A DNA stretch of 64,000 nt from Chrysopilus asiliformis (Eukaryota; Arthropoda; Insecta; Diptera; Rhagionidae): contig OZ035960.1 of NCBI GenBank assembly GCA_964034945.1, forward strand, positions 29,065,487 to 29,129,486, read 5' to 3'. The notes beneath the pieces were generated by a model. It made no database searches and had not been told where the DNA came from. It saw nothing but the letters and a program-made list of their open reading frames with translations. The translations under genes were made by a program, and so were the position numbers. Positions 22,601 through 37,400 of this stretch are shown here, one piece after another; the stretch's first letter is position 1, and each line of letters starts with the position of its first letter.

Positions 22601-25600
22601 GGTACCGAACCTGGGTACCGAACCTGGGTACCGAATCTGGGTACCGAACATGGGTACCGAACCTGGGTACCGAACCTGGGTACCGTACCTGGGTACCGTA
22701 CCTGGGTACCGAACCTGGGTACCGAACATGGGTACCGAACATGGGTACCGTACCTGGGTACCGAACATGGGTACCGAACCTGGGTACCGAACCTGGGTAC
22801 CGAACCTGGGTACCGAACCTGGGTACCGAACCTGGGTACCGAACATGGGTACCGAACATGGGTACCGAACCTGGGTACCGAACCTGGGTACCGAACCTGG
22901 GTACCTGGGTACCGTACCTGGGTACCGAACCTGGGTACCGAACCTGAGTACCGAACCTGGGTACCGAACCTGGGTACCGAACCTGGGTACCGAACCTGGG
23001 TACCGAACCTGGGTACCGTACCTGGGTACCGTACCTGGGTACCGAACCTGGGTACCGTACCTGGGTACCGAACCTGGGTACCGAACCTGGGTACCGTACC
23101 TGGGTACCGTACCTGGGTACCGTACCTGGGTACCGTACCTGGGTACCGAACCTGGGTACCTGGGTACCGAACCTGGGTACCGAACATGGGTACCCAACCT
23201 GGGTACCGAACCTGGGTACCGTACCTGGGTACCGTACCTGGGTACCGTACCTGGGTACCGTACCTGGGTACCGAACCTGGGTACCTGGGTACCGAACCTG
23301 GGTACCGAACATGGGTACCCAACCTGGGTACCGAACCTGGGTACCGAACCTGGGTACCGAACCTGGGTACCGAACCTGGGTACCGTACCTGGGTACCGAA
23401 CCTGGGTACCGTACCTGGGTACCGTACCTGGGTACCGAACCTGGGTACCGAACCTGGGTACCGAACCTGGGTACCGAACCTGGGTGCCGAACCTGGGTAC
23501 CGAACCTGGGTACCGAACATGGGTACCGAGACTGGGTACGGAACCTGGGTACCGAACCTGGGTACCGAACCTGGGTACCGAACCTGGGTACCGAACCTGG
23601 GTACCGTACCTGGGTACCGAACCTGGGTACCGAACCTGGGTACCGAACCTGGGTACCTGGGTACCGAACCTGGGTACCGAACATAGGTACCCAACCTGGG
23701 TACCGAACCTGGGTACCGAACCTGGGTACCGAACCTGGGTACCGAACCTGGGTACCGTACCTGGGTACCGAACCTGGGTACCGTACCTGGGTACCGTACC
23801 TGGGTACCTGGGTACCGTACCTGGGTACCGAACCTGGGTACCGAACCTGGGTACCGAACCTGGGTACCGAACATGGGTACCGTACCTGGGTACCGAACCT
23901 GGGTACCGAACCTGGGTACCGAATCTGGGTACCGAACCTGGGTACCGAACCTGGGTACCGAACCTGGGTACCGAACATGGGTACCGAACCTGGGTACCGA
24001 ACCTGGGTACCGTACCTGGGTACCGAACCTGGGTACCGAACCTGGGTACCGAACATGGGTACCGAACCTGGGTACCGAACCTGGGTACCGAACATGGGTA
24101 CCGAACCTGGGTACCGAACATGGGTACCGTACCTGGGTACCGAACCTGGGTACCGAACCTGGGTACCGAATCTGGGTACCGAACATGGGTACCCAACCTG
24201 GGTATCGAACCTGGGTACCGAACCTGGGTACCGAACCTGGGTACCGAATCTGGGTACCGAACCTGGGTACCGAACCTGGGTACCGAACCTGGGTACCGAA
24301 CATGGGTACCGAACCTGGGTACCGAACATGGGTACCGAACCTGGGTACCTGGGTACCGAACCTGGGTACCGTACCTGGGTACCAAACCTGGGTACCGTAC
24401 CTGGGTACCGTACCTGGGTACCGAACCTGGGTACCGTACCTGGGTACCGAACCTGGGTACCGAACCTGGGTACCTGGGTACCGAACCTGGGTACCTGGGT
24501 ACCGAACCCGGGTACCGAACCTGGGTACCGAACCTGGGTACCGAACCTGGGTACCGAACCTGGGTACCGTACCTGGGTACCGAACCTGGGTACCGTACCT
24601 GGGTACCGTACCTGGGTACCGAACCTGGGTACCGAACCTGGGTACCGAACCTGGGTACCGAAATTTGGTACCGTACCTGGGTACCGAACCAGGGTACCGA
24701 ACCTGGGTACCGAACCTGGGTACCGAACCTGGGTACCGAACCAGAGTACCGAACCTGGGTACCGTACCTGGGTACCGAACATGGGTACCGTACCTGGGTA
24801 CCGAACCTGGGTACCGAACCTGGGTACCGAATCTGGGTACCGAACCTGGGTACCGAACCTGGGTACCGTACCTGGGTACCGAACCTGGGTACCGAACCTG
24901 GGTACCTGGGTACCGAACGCGGGTACCGAACCTGGGTACCGAACCTGGGTACCGAACATGGGTACCGAACCTGGGTACCGAACCTGGGTACCGTACCTGG
25001 GTACCGAACCTGGGTACCGAACCTGGGTACCGAACATGGGTACCGAACCTGGGTACCGAACCTGGGTACCGAACATGGGTACCGAACCTGGGTACCGAAC
25101 ATGGGTACCGTACCTGGGTACCGAACCTGGGTACCGAACCTGGGTACCGAATCTGGGTACCGAACATGGGTACCCAACCTGGGTATCGAACCTGGGTACC
25201 GAACCTGGGTACCGAACCTGGGTACCGAATCTGGGTACCGAACCTGGGTACCGAACCTGGGTACCGAACCTGGGTACCGAACATGGGTACCGAACCTGGG
25301 TACCGAACATGGGTACCGAACCTGGGTACCTGGGTACCGAACCTGGGTACCTGGGTACCGAACCTGGGTACCGTACCTGGGTACCAAACCTGGGTACCGT
25401 ACCTGGGTACCGTACCTGGGTACCGAACCTGGGTACCGTACCTGGGTACCGAACCTGGGTACCGAACCTGGGTACCTGGGTACCGAACCTGGGTACCTGG
25501 GTACCGAACCCGGGTACCGAACCTGGGTACCGAACCTGGGTACCGAACCTGGGTACCGAACCTGGGTACCGTACCTGGGTACCGAACCTGGGTACCGTAC

Positions 25601-27256
25601 CTGGGTACCGTACCTGGGTACCGAACCTGGGTACCGAACCTGGGTACCGAACCTGGGTACCGAAATTTGGTACCGTACCTGGGTACCGAACCAGGGTACC
25701 GAACCTGGGTACCGAACCTGGGTACCGAACCTGGGTACCGAACCAGAGTACCGAACCTGGGTACCGTACCTGGGTACCGAACCTGGGTACCGAACCTGGG
25801 TACCGAACCTGGGTACCGAACATGGGTACCGAACCTGGGTACCGTACCTGGGTACCGAACCTGGGTACCGTACCTGGGTACCGTACCTGGGTACCGAACC
25901 TGGGTACCGAACCTGGGTACCGAACCTGGGTACCGAACCTGGGTACCGTACCTGGGTACCGAACCTGGGTACCGAACCTGGGTACCGAACCTGGGTACCT
26001 GGGTACCGAACCTGGGTACCTGGGTACCGAACCCGGGTACCGAACCTGGGTACCGAACCTGGGTACCGTACCTGGGTACCGAACCTGGGTACCGTACCTG
26101 GGTACCGAACCTGGGTAACCTGGGTACCTGGGTACCGAACCTGGGTACCTGGGTACCGTACCTGGGTACCGAACCCGGGTACCGAACCTGGGTACCGAAC
26201 CTGGGTACCGAACCTGGGTACCGTACCTGGGTACCGAACCTGGGTACCGTACCTGGGTACCGTACCTGGGTACCGAACCTGGGTAACCTGGGTACCTGGG
26301 TACCGAACCTGGGTACCTGGGTACCGTACCTGGGTACCGAACCCGGGTACCGAACCTGGGTACCGAACCTGGGTACCGAACCTGGGTACCGTACCTGGGT
26401 ACCGAACCTGGGTACCGAACCTGGGTACCGAACCCGGGTACCGAACCTGGGTACCGAACCTGGGTACCGTACCTGGGTACCGAACCTGGGTACCGTACCT
26501 GGGTACCGAACCTGGGTACCGAACCTGGGTACCGAACCTGGGTACCGAACCTGGGTACCGTACCTGGGTACCGAACCTGGGTACCGAACCTGGGTACCTG
26601 GGTACCGAACCCGGGTACCGAACCTGGGTACCTGGGTACCGTACCTGGGTACCGAACCCGGGTACCGAACCTGGGTACCGAACCTGGGTACCGTACCTGG
26701 GTACCGAACCTGGGTACCGTACCTGGGTACCTGGGTACCGAACCTGGGTACCTGGGTACCGAACCTGGGTACCTGGGTACCGAACCTGGGTACCTGGGTA
26801 CCGAACCCGGGTACCGAACCTGGGTACCGAACCTGGGTACCGTACCTGGGTACCGAACCTGGGTACCGAATCTGGGTACCGAACATGGGTACCGAACCTG
26901 GGTACCGAACCTGGGTACTGTACCTGGGTACCGAACATGGGTACCGAACCTGGGTACCGTACCTGGGTACCGTACCTGGGTACCGTAATTGGGTACCGTA
27001 CCTGGGTACCGTACCTGGGTACCGTACCTGGGTACCGAACCTGGGTACCTGGGTACCGAACCTGGGTACCGTACCTGGGTACCGAACCTGGGTACCGAAC
27101 ATGGGTACCGAACATGGGTACCGTACCTGGGTACCGAACATGGGTACCGAACCTGGGTACCGAACCTGGGTACCGAACCTGGGTACCGAACCTGGGTACC
27201 GAACATGGGTACCGAACATGGGTACCGAACCTGGGTACCGAACCTGGGTACCGAAC

Positions 27257-27258
27257 CT
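27257..27258. repeat. Target-site duplication, left (CT), element copy 2
   Basis: Same CT as in copy 1; the matching right-hand CT is at 28484-28485. Confidence 0.8.
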
Positions 27259-27270
27259 CCCAACTAACAA
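27259..27270 (+). repeat. Left terminal inverted repeat, copy 2
   Basis: CCCAACTAACAA, complementary to 28472-28483. Confidence 0.9.
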
Positions 27271-27282
27271 TTTTCGTCTCAT

Positions 27283-27301
27283 AAGACTCTACTAGAGTCT
27301 T
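27283..27301. repeat. Subterminal 19-bp palindrome, copy 2
   Basis: Same nine-base arms and one-base centre as in copy 1. Confidence 0.85.
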
Positions 27302-28471
27302 TTGAGAGTTTTCATACAGGGCTATTTCACCCTTGTAGAATGCTACAACTATTTTTTGAGTGGCTCATGAGGCTTAAATGGCGCACTTATGAGAACTTTT
27401 TTTATCTGATAACAAGACATCAGTTCTTTTTGTAAGAGTCACGAAAGGTTCACAAGAATACTATTTGAATTCTAATGAGAGTTTATTGATATTCTCATAA
27501 AACTTTCATAACAAGTACGTTATGCTTTGCTAAAAAGAGAAGAGTATATAAAAATATCTAGCCGGTTTTATTTTTGAAGAGTTAAAGTAATTTTTTAAAG
27601 AGTAAAAGTTATTTTTGAAGTGTTTATTTATTTTCGGATCCGAGTCATGTCTACGTTTGCGTATGATAATATTGTATTAGAATTTCATATGACATAGATT
27701 TTAAATTCTATTTTTTCGGATATATAGACAAAAATTATATGGGGAATGCAATTTTCCTGATAATATAACATATTTTACTTCGAAAAAATGCGAAACCCCT
27801 CGAAAAAATCGAAAAAGTTAGATATATTATAAATCGGAAATATAATATGGAAAAATTAAATTTTTAATATAATTGATCAAACTGTTTCAATTGTTTTAAT
27901 GCGTTTTTGTTTTTAACGAAAATAGCTTTTTGCAGTGTTTTTAGGTCCTAATTTACATATATAAGCAGTTTTTGGAATTTCAAAGTTTTACTGTTAAAAA
28001 AGATCAAGGAAAAATATGGCGCCTGTTGACGAAGATTTATTTTAAGAATAAAATTCTACTAATAAGAACATAAGCTCGCGTTATGCGAGTTCAACTCTTT
28101 TATGTCTCATATGAGCATTTTAACAAGTATTTTTATACTTAAACTTTTACAAGCGCGTTTTTATGAGAATCATACGAATTAACTGCTCATAACGTTTTTA
28201 TTTAAGATTTAAACTCTTTAAGTGTTAAAACTTTATAAAAAATATACAATGAGAACATAAGTTTTTAAAGGCTCGCTACAACAGTTCAAAAATCGCCTTG
28301 CTATAAGCGTAAAAGATTCAGTAGCTCTAGTAGCGTCATACTCTTATAAAAAGAACGCTATCAGAAAAAATTAGAGTGTCATTACAAGAACTATATTATG
28401 AGTGTTTCCAGTGTGTTAAGAATATTTAATGAGAAGATTTCAAAATTCGTAAGAGTTTTGGTCTGGAGAGT

Positions 28472-28483
28472 TTGTTAGTTGGG
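28472..28483 (-). repeat. Right terminal inverted repeat, copy 2
   Basis: TTGTTAGTTGGG, followed by CT (28484-28485) and an unmutated GGGTACC. Confidence 0.9.
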
Positions 28484-31400
28484 CTGGGTACCTGGGTACC
28501 GTACCTGGGTACCGAACCTGGGTACCGAACCTGGGTACCGAACCTGGGTACCGAACCTGGGTACCGAACCTGGGTACCGAACCTGGGTACCGTACCTGGG
28601 TACCGTACCTGGGTACCGAACCTGGGTACCGTACCTGGGTACCGAACCTGGGTACCGTACCTGGGTACCGTACCTGGGTACCGAACCTGGGTACCGAACC
28701 TGGGTACCGAACCTGGGTACCGTACCTGGGTACCGAACCTGGGTACCGAACCTGGGTACCGAACCTGGGTACCGTACCTGGGTACCGAACCTGGGTACCG
28801 AACCTGGGTACCGAACCTGGGTACCTGGGTACCGTACCTGGGTACCGAACCTGGGTACCGAACCTGGGTACCGAACCTGGCTACCGAACCTGGGTACCGA
28901 ACCTGGGTACCGAACCTGGGTACCGAACCTGGGTACCGAACCTGGGTACCGAACCTGGGTACCGTACCTGGGTACCGAACCTGGGTACCGAACCTGGGTA
29001 CCGAACATGGGTACCTGGGTACCGAACCTGGGTACCGAACCTGGGTACCGAACCTGGGTACCTGGGTACCGTACCTGGGTACCGAACCTGGGTACCTGGG
29101 TACCGAACCTGGGTACCGAACCTGGGTACCGAACCTGGGTACCGAACATGGGTACCGAACCTGGGTACCGAACCTGGGTACCGAACCTGGGTACCGTACC
29201 TGGGTACCGAACCTGGGTACCGAACCTGGGTACCGAACCTGGGTACCGAACCTGGGTACCGAACCTGGGTACCGAACCTGGGTACCGAACCTGGGTACCG
29301 AACCTGGGTACCGTACATGGGTACCGAACCTGGGTACCTGGGTACCGTGCCTGGGTACCGAACCTGGGTACCTGGGTACCGAACCTGGGTACCGAACCTG
29401 GGTACCGAACCTGGGTACCGAACCTGGGTACCGAACATGGGTACCGAACCTGGGTACCGAACCTGGGTACCGAACCTGGGTACCGTACCTGGGTACCGAA
29501 CCTGGGTACCGAACCTGGGTACCTGGGTACCGAACATGGGTACCGAACCTGGGTACCGAACCTGGGTACCGAACCTGGGTACCGAACCTGGGTACCGAAC
29601 ATGGGTACCGAACCTGGGTACCGAACCTGGGTACCGAACCTGGGTACCGAACCTGGGTACCGAACCTGGGTACCGTACCTGGGTACCGAACCTGGGAACC
29701 GAACCTGGGTACCGAACATGGGTACCTGGGTACCGAACCTGGGTACCGTACCTGGGTACCGAACCTGGGTACCGAACCTGGGTACCGAACCTGGGTACCT
29801 GGGTACCGTACCTGGGTACCGAACCTGGGTACCTGGGTACCGAACCTGGGTACCGAACCTGGGTACCGAACCTGGGTACCGAACATGGGTACCGAACCTG
29901 GGTACCGTACCTGGGTACCGAACCTGGGTACCGTACCTGGGTACCTGGGTACCGAACCTGGGTACCGAACCTGGGTACCTGGGTACCGAACCTGGGTACC
30001 GAACCTGGGTACCGTACCTGGGTACCGAACCTGGGTACCGAATCTGGGTACCGAACATGGGTACCGAACCTGGGTACCGAACCTGGGTACCGTACCTGGG
30101 TACCGTACCTGGGTACCGAACCTGGGTACCGTACCTGGGTACCGAACCTGGGTACCGAACCTGGGTACCGTACCTGGGTACCGTACCTGGGTACCGAACC
30201 TGGGTACCGAACCTGGGTACCGAACCTGGGTACCGAACCTGGGTACCGTACCTGGGTACCGAACCTGGGTACCGAACCTGGGTACCTGGGTACCGAACCC
30301 GGGTACCGAACCTGGGTACCTGGGTACCGTACCTGGGTACCGAACCCGGGTACCGAACCTGGGTACCGAACCTGGGTACCGTGCCTGGGTACCGAACCTG
30401 GGTACCGTACCTGGGTACCTGGGTACCGAACCTGGGTACCTGGGTACCGAACCTGGGTACCTGGGTACCGAACCCGGGTACTGAACCTGGGTACCGAACC
30501 TGGGTACCGTACCTGGGTACCGAACCTGGGTACCGAATCTGGGTACCGAACATGGGTACCGAACCTGGATACCGAACCTGGGTACCGTACCTGGGTACCG
30601 TACCTGGGTACCGAACCTGGGTACCGTACCTGGGTACCGAACCTGGGTACCGAACCTGGGTACCGTACCTGGGTACCGAACCTGGGACCCGAACCTGGGT
30701 ACCGAACCTGGGTACCTGGGTACCGTACCTGGGTACCGAACCTGGGTACCGAACCTGAGTACCGAACCTGGGTACCGAACCTGGGTACCGAACCTGGGTA
30801 CCGAACCTGGGTACCGAACCTGGGTACCGTACCTGGGTACCGTACCTGGGTACCGAACCTGGGTACCGTACCTGGGTACCGAACCTGGGTACCGAACCTG
30901 GGTACCGTACCTGGGTACCGTACCTGGGTACCGTACCTGGGTACCGTACCTGGGTACCGAACCTGGGTACCTGGGTACCGAACCTGGGTACCGAACATGG
31001 GTACCCAACCTGGGTACCGAACCTGGGTACCGAACCTGGGTACCGAACCTGGGTACCGAACCTGGGTACCGTACCTGGGTACCTGGGTACCGTACCTGGG
31101 TACCGAACCTGGGTACCGTACCTGGGTACCGAACCTGGGTACCGAACCTGGGTACCGAACCTGGGTACCGAACATGGGTACCGTACCTGGGTACCGTACC
31201 TGGGTACCGTACCTGGGTACCGAACCTGGGTACCGAACCTGGGTACCTGAGTACCGTACCTGGGTACCGAACCTGGGTACCGAACCTGGGTACCGTACCT
31301 GGGTACCGAACCTGGGTACCGAACCTGGGTACCTGGGTACCGTACCTGGGTACCGAACCTGGGTACCGAACCTGGGTACCGAACCTGGGTACCGAACCTG

Positions 31401-34400
31401 GGTACCGAACCTGGGTACCGAACCTGGGTACCGAACCTGGGTACCGAACCTGGGTACCGAACCTGGGTACCGTACCTGGGTACCGAACCTGGGTACCGAA
31501 CCTGGGTACCGAACATGGGTACCTGGGTACCGAACCTGGGTACCGTACCTGGGTACCGAACCTGGGTACCGAACCTGGGTACCGAACCTGGGTACCGAAC
31601 CTGGGTACCTGGGTACCGTACCTGGGTACCGTACCTGGGTACCGAACCTGGGTACCTGGGTACCGAACCTGGGTACCGAACCTGGGTACCGAACCTGGGT
31701 ACCGAACATGGGTACCGAACCTGGGTACCGAACCTGGGTACCGAACCTGGGTACCGTACCTGGGTACCGAACCTGGGTACCGAACCTGGGTACCGAACCT
31801 GGGTACCGAACCTGGGTACCGAACCTGGGTACCGAACCTGGGTACCGTACATGGGTACCGAACCTGGGTACCTGGGTACCGTGCCTGGGTACCGAACCTG
31901 GGTACCTGGGTACCGAACATGGGTACCGAACCTGGGTACCGAACCTGGGTACCGAACCTGGGTACCGAACCTGGGTACCGTACCTGGGTACCGAACCTGG
32001 GTACCGAACCTGGGTACCGAACCTGGGTACCTGGGTACCGTACCTGGGTACCGAACCTGGGTACCGAACCTGGGTACCGAACATGGGTGCCGAACCTGGG
32101 TACCGAACCTGGGTACGGAACCTGGGTACCGAACCTGGGTACCTGGGTACCGTACCTGGGTACCGAACCTGGGTACCTGGGTACCGAACCTGGGTACCGA
32201 ACCTGGGTACCGAACCTGGGTACCGAACCTGGGTACCGAACCTGGGTACCGAACCTGGGTACCGAACCTGGGTACCGAACATGGGTACCGAACCTGGGTA
32301 CCGAACCTGGGTACCGAACCTGGGTACCGAACCTGGGTACCGTACCTGGGTACCGAACCTGGGTACCGTACCTGGGTACCGTACCTGAGTACCGAACCTG
32401 GGTACCGAACCTGGGTACAGTACCTGGGTACCGTACCTGAGTACCGAACCTGGGTACCGAACCTGGGTACCGAACCTGGGTACCGAACCTGGGTACCGTA
32501 CCTGGGTACCGTACCTGGGTACCGAACCTGGGTACCGAAAATGGGTACCGAACCTGGGTACCGAACCTGGGTACCGTACCTGGGTACCGTACCTGGGTAC
32601 CGTACCTGGGTACCGTACCTGGGTACCGTACCTGGGTACCGTACCTGGGTACCGTACCTGGGTACCGAACCTGGGTACCGAACCTGGGTACCTGAGTACC
32701 GTACCTGGGTACCGAACCTGGGTACCGAACCTGGGTACCGTACCTGGGTACCGAACCTGGGTACCGAACCTGGGTACCGAACCTGGGTACCTGGGTACCG
32801 TACCTGGGTACCGAACCTGGGTACCGAACCTGGGTACCGAACCTGGGTACCGAACCTGGGTACCGAACCTGGGTACCGAACCTGGGTACCGAACCTGGGT
32901 ACCGAACCTGGCTTCCGAACCTGGGTACCGAACCTGGGTACCGTACCTGGGTACCGAACCTGGGTACCGAACCTGGGTACCGAACATGGGTACCTGGGTA
33001 CCGAACCTGGGTACCGTACCTGGGTACCGAACCTGGGTACCTGGGTACCGTACCTGGGTACCGAACCTGGGTACCTGGGTACCGAACCTGGGTACCGAAC
33101 CTGGGTACCGAACCTGGGTACCGAACATGGGTACCGAACCTGGGTACCGAACCTGGGTACCGAACCTGGGTACCGTACCTGGGTACCGAACCTGGGTACC
33201 GAACCTGGGTACCTGGGTACCGTACCTGGGTACCGAACCTGGGTACCGAACCTGGGTACCGAACATGGGTGCCGAACCTGGGTACCGAACCTGGGTACGG
33301 AACCTGGGTACCGAACATGGGTACCGAACCTGGGTACCGAACCTGGGTACCGAACCTGGGTACCGTACCTGGGTACCGAACCTGGGTACCGAACCTGGGT
33401 ACCGAACATGGGTACCGAACCTGGGTACCGAACCTGGGTACCGAACCTGGGTACCGAACATGGGTACCGAACCTGGGTACCGAACCTGGGTACCGAACCT
33501 GGGTACCGAACCTGGGTACCGAACATGGGTACCGAACCTGGGTACCGAACCTGGGTACCGAACCTGGGTACCGAACCTGGGTACCGAACCTGGGTACCGA
33601 ACCTGGGTACCGAACCTGGGTACCGAACCTGGGTACCGTACCTGGGTACCGTACCCGGGTACCGTACCTGGTTACCGAACCTGGGTAGCGAACCTGGGTA
33701 CCTGGGTACCGAACCTGGGTACCTGGGTACCGAACCTGGGTACCGTACCTGGGTACCGAACCTGGGTACCGAACCTGGGTACCGTACCTGGGTACCGTAC
33801 CTGGGTACCGAACCTGGGTACCGAACCTGGGTACCGAACCTGGGTACCGAACCTGGGTACCGTACCTGGGTACCGAACCTGGGTACCGAACCTGGGTACC
33901 TGGGTACCGAACCCGGGTACCGAACCTGGGTACCTGGGTACCGTACCTGGGTACCGAACCCGGGTACCGAACCTGGGTACCGAACCTGGGTACCGTACCT
34001 GGGTACCGAACCTGGGTACCGTACCTGGGTACCTGGGTACCGAACCTGGGTACCTGGGTACCGAACCTGGGTACCTGGGTACCGAACCCGGGTACCGAAC
34101 CTGGGTACCGAACCTGGGTACCGTACCTGGGTACCGAACCTGGGTACCGAATCTGGGTACCGAACATGGGTACCGAACCTGGGTACCGAACCTGGGTACC
34201 GTACCTGGGTACCGTACCTGGGTACCGAACCTGGGTACCGAACCTGGGTACCGAACCTGGGTACCGTACCTGGGTACCGTACCTGGGTACCGAACCTGGG
34301 TACCGAACATGGGTACCGAACATGGGTACCGTACCTGGGTACCGAACATGGGTACCGAACCTGGGTACCGAACCTGGGTACCGAACCTGGGTACCGAACC

Positions 34401-37400
34401 TGGGTACCGAACCTGGGTACCGAACCTGGGTACCGAACCTGGGTACCGAACATGGGTACCGAACATGGGTACCGAACCTGGGTACCGAACCTGGGTACCG
34501 AACCTGGGTACCGAACCTGGGTACCTGGGTACCGAACCTGGGTACCTGGGTACCGAACCCGGGTACCGAACCTGGGTACCGAACCTGGGTACCGTACCTG
34601 GGTACCGAACCTGGGTACCGAATCTGGGTACCGAACATGGGTACCGAACCTGGGTACCGAACCTGGGTACCGTACCTGGGTACCGTACCTGGGTACCGAA
34701 CCTGGGTACCGAACCTGGGTACCGAACCTGGGTACCGTACCTGGGTACCGTACCTGGGTACCGAACCTGGGTACCGAACATGGGTACCGAACATGGGTAC
34801 CGTACCTGGGTACCGAACATGGGTACCGAACCTGGGTACCGAACCTGGGTACCGAACCTGGGTACCGAACCTGGGTACCGAACCTGGGTACCGAACATGG
34901 GTACCGAACCTGGGTACCGAACATGGGTACCGTACCTGGGTACCGAACCTGGGTACCGAACCTGGGTACCGAATCTGGGTACCGAACATGGGTACCCAAC
35001 CTGGGTATCGAACCTGGGTACCGAACCTGGGTACCGAACCTGGGTACCGAATCTGGGTACCGAACCTGGGTACCGAACCTGGGTACCGAACCTGGGTACC
35101 GAACATGGGTACCGAACCTGGGTACCGAACATGGGTACCGAACCTGGGTACCTGGGTACCGAACCTGGGTACCTGGGTACCGAACCTGGGTACCGAACCT
35201 GGGTACTGAACCTGGGTACCTGGGTACCGTACCTGGGTACCGAACCTGGGTACCGAACCTGGGTACCTGGGTACCGTACCTGGGTACCGAACCTGGGTAC
35301 CGAACCTGGGTACCGAACATGGGTGCCGAACCTGGGTACCGAACCTGGGTACGGAACCTGGGTACCGAACATGGGTACCGAACCTGGGTACCGAACCTGG
35401 GTACCGAACCTGGGTACCGTACCTGGGTACCGAACCTGGGTACCGAACCTGGGTACCTGGGTACCGTACCTGGGTACCGTACCTGGGTACCGTACCTGGG
35501 TACCGTACCTGGGTACCGAACCTGGGTACCTGGGTACCGAACCTGGGTACCGAACATGGGTACCCAACCTGGGTACCGAACCTGGGTACCGAACCTGGGT
35601 ACCGAACCTGGGTACCGAACCTGGGTACCGTACCTGGGTACCTGGGTACCGTACCTGGGTACCGAACCTGGGTACCGTACCTGGGTACCGAACCTGGGTA
35701 CCGAACCTGGGTACCGAACCTGGGTACCGAACATGGGTACCGTACCTGGGTACCGTACCTGGGTACCGTACCTGGGTACCGAACCTGGGTACCGAACCTG
35801 GGTACCTGAGTACCGTACCTGGGTACCGAACCTGGGTACCGAACCTGGGTACCGTACCTGGGTACCGAACCTGGGTACCGAACCTGGGTACCTGGGTACC
35901 GTACCTGGGTACCGAACCTGGGTACCGAACCTGGGTACCGAACCTGGGTACCGAACCTGGGTACCGAACCTGGGTACCGAACCTGGGTACCGAACCTGGG
36001 TACCGAACCTGGGTACCGAACCTGGGTACCGTACCTGGGTACCGAACCTGGGTACCGAACCTGGGTACCGAACATGGGTACCTGGGTACCGAACCTGGGT
36101 ACCGTACCTGGGTACCGAACCTGGGTACCGAACCTGGGTACCGAACCTGGGTACCTGGGTACCGTACCTGGGTACCGTACCTGGGTACCGAACCTGGGTA
36201 CCTGGGTACCGAACCTGGGTACCGAACCTGGGTACCGAACCTGGGTACCGAACATGGGTACCGAACCTGGGTACCGAACCTGGGTACCGAACCTGGGTAC
36301 CGTACCTGGGTACCGAACCTGGGTACCGAACCTGGGTACCGAACCTGGGTACCGAACCTGGGTACCGAACCTGGGTACCGAACCTGGGTACCGTACATGG
36401 GTACCGAACCTGGGTACCTGGGTACCGTGCCTGGGTACCGAACCTGGGTACCTGGGTACCGAACATGGGTACCGAACCTGGGTACCGAACCTGGGTACCG
36501 AACCTGGGTACCGAACCTGGGTACCGTACCTGGGTACCGAACCTGGGTACCGAACCTGGGTACCGAACCTGGGTACCTGGGTACCGTACCTGGGTACCGA
36601 ACCTGGGTACCGAACCTGGGTACCGAACATGGGTGCCGAACCTGGGTACCGAACCTGGGTACGGAACCTGGGTACCGAACCTGGGTACCTGGGTACCGTA
36701 CCTGGGTACCGAACCTGGGTACCTGGGTACCGAACCTGGGTACCGAACCTGGGTACCGAACCTGGGTACCGAACCTGGGTACCGAACCTGGGTACCGAAC
36801 CTGGGTACCGAACCTGGGTACCGAACATGGGTACCGAACCTGGGTACCGAACCTGGGTACCGAACCTGGGTACCGAACCTGGGTACCGTACCTGGGTACC
36901 GAACCTGGGTACCGTACCTGGGTACCGTACCTGAGTACCGAACCTGGGTACCGAACCTGGGTACAGTACCTGGGTACCGTACCTGAGTACCGAACCTGGG
37001 TACCGAACCTGGGTACCGAACCTGGGTACCGAACCTGGGTACCGTACCTGGGTACCGTACCTGGGTACCGAACCTGGGTACCGAAAATGGGTACCGAACC
37101 TGGGTACCGAACCTGGGTACCGTACCTGGGTACCGTACCTGGGTACCGTACCTGGGTACCGTACCTGGGTACCGTACCTGGGTACCGTACCTGGGTACCG
37201 TACCTGGGTACCGTACCTGGGTACCGAACCTGGGTACCGAACCTGGGTACCTGAGTACCGTACCTGGGTACCGAACCTGGGTACCGAACCTGGGTACCGT
37301 ACCTGGGTACCGAACCTGGGTACCGAACCTGGGTACCGAACCTGGGTACCTGGGTACCGTACCTGGGTACCGAACCTGGGTACCGAACCTGGGTACCGAA

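Larger units (their letters stand above)
16609..27258 (+). repeat. 13-bp satellite array, middle block
   Basis: Same satellite and orientation as the left block: A- and T-type 13-mers, frequent 8-bp units and the same rare variants. Shared markers include GGCTACC (16953), GTGCC followed by TACGG (17620, 20850), GAGACTGGGTACGG (19498, 23527), GGCTTCC (21671), and an AAATTT unit with following CAGGG/CAGAG units (24661, 25663). The paired AAATTT blocks lie 1,002 bp apart and share surrounding variants, so part of 23.9-26.0 kb is itself duplicated. Two further empty paralogues of the element's target block lie at about 19,084 and 22,898. No coding or RNA gene is seen. Confidence 0.97.
27259..28483. 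mobile_element. Non-autonomous TIR DNA transposon (MITE-like), copy 2
   Basis: A 1,225-bp block in which I found no base differing from copy 1 (offset 11,875). It has the same terminal repeats, the same lack of coding capacity and the same internal motifs. Zero divergence, together with shared flanks, means duplication of the host satellite block was recent or that conversion keeps the copies identical. The right flank reads CT then GGGTACC, matching the empty site exactly. Confidence 0.85.
26348..28765 (+). repeat. Segmental duplication, distal copy (pairs with 14473-16890)
   Basis: Partner of the proximal copy at a constant offset of 11,875 bp. Since the flanking satellite is shared as well as the element, the element was copied as part of a larger block. 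Confidence 0.9.
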
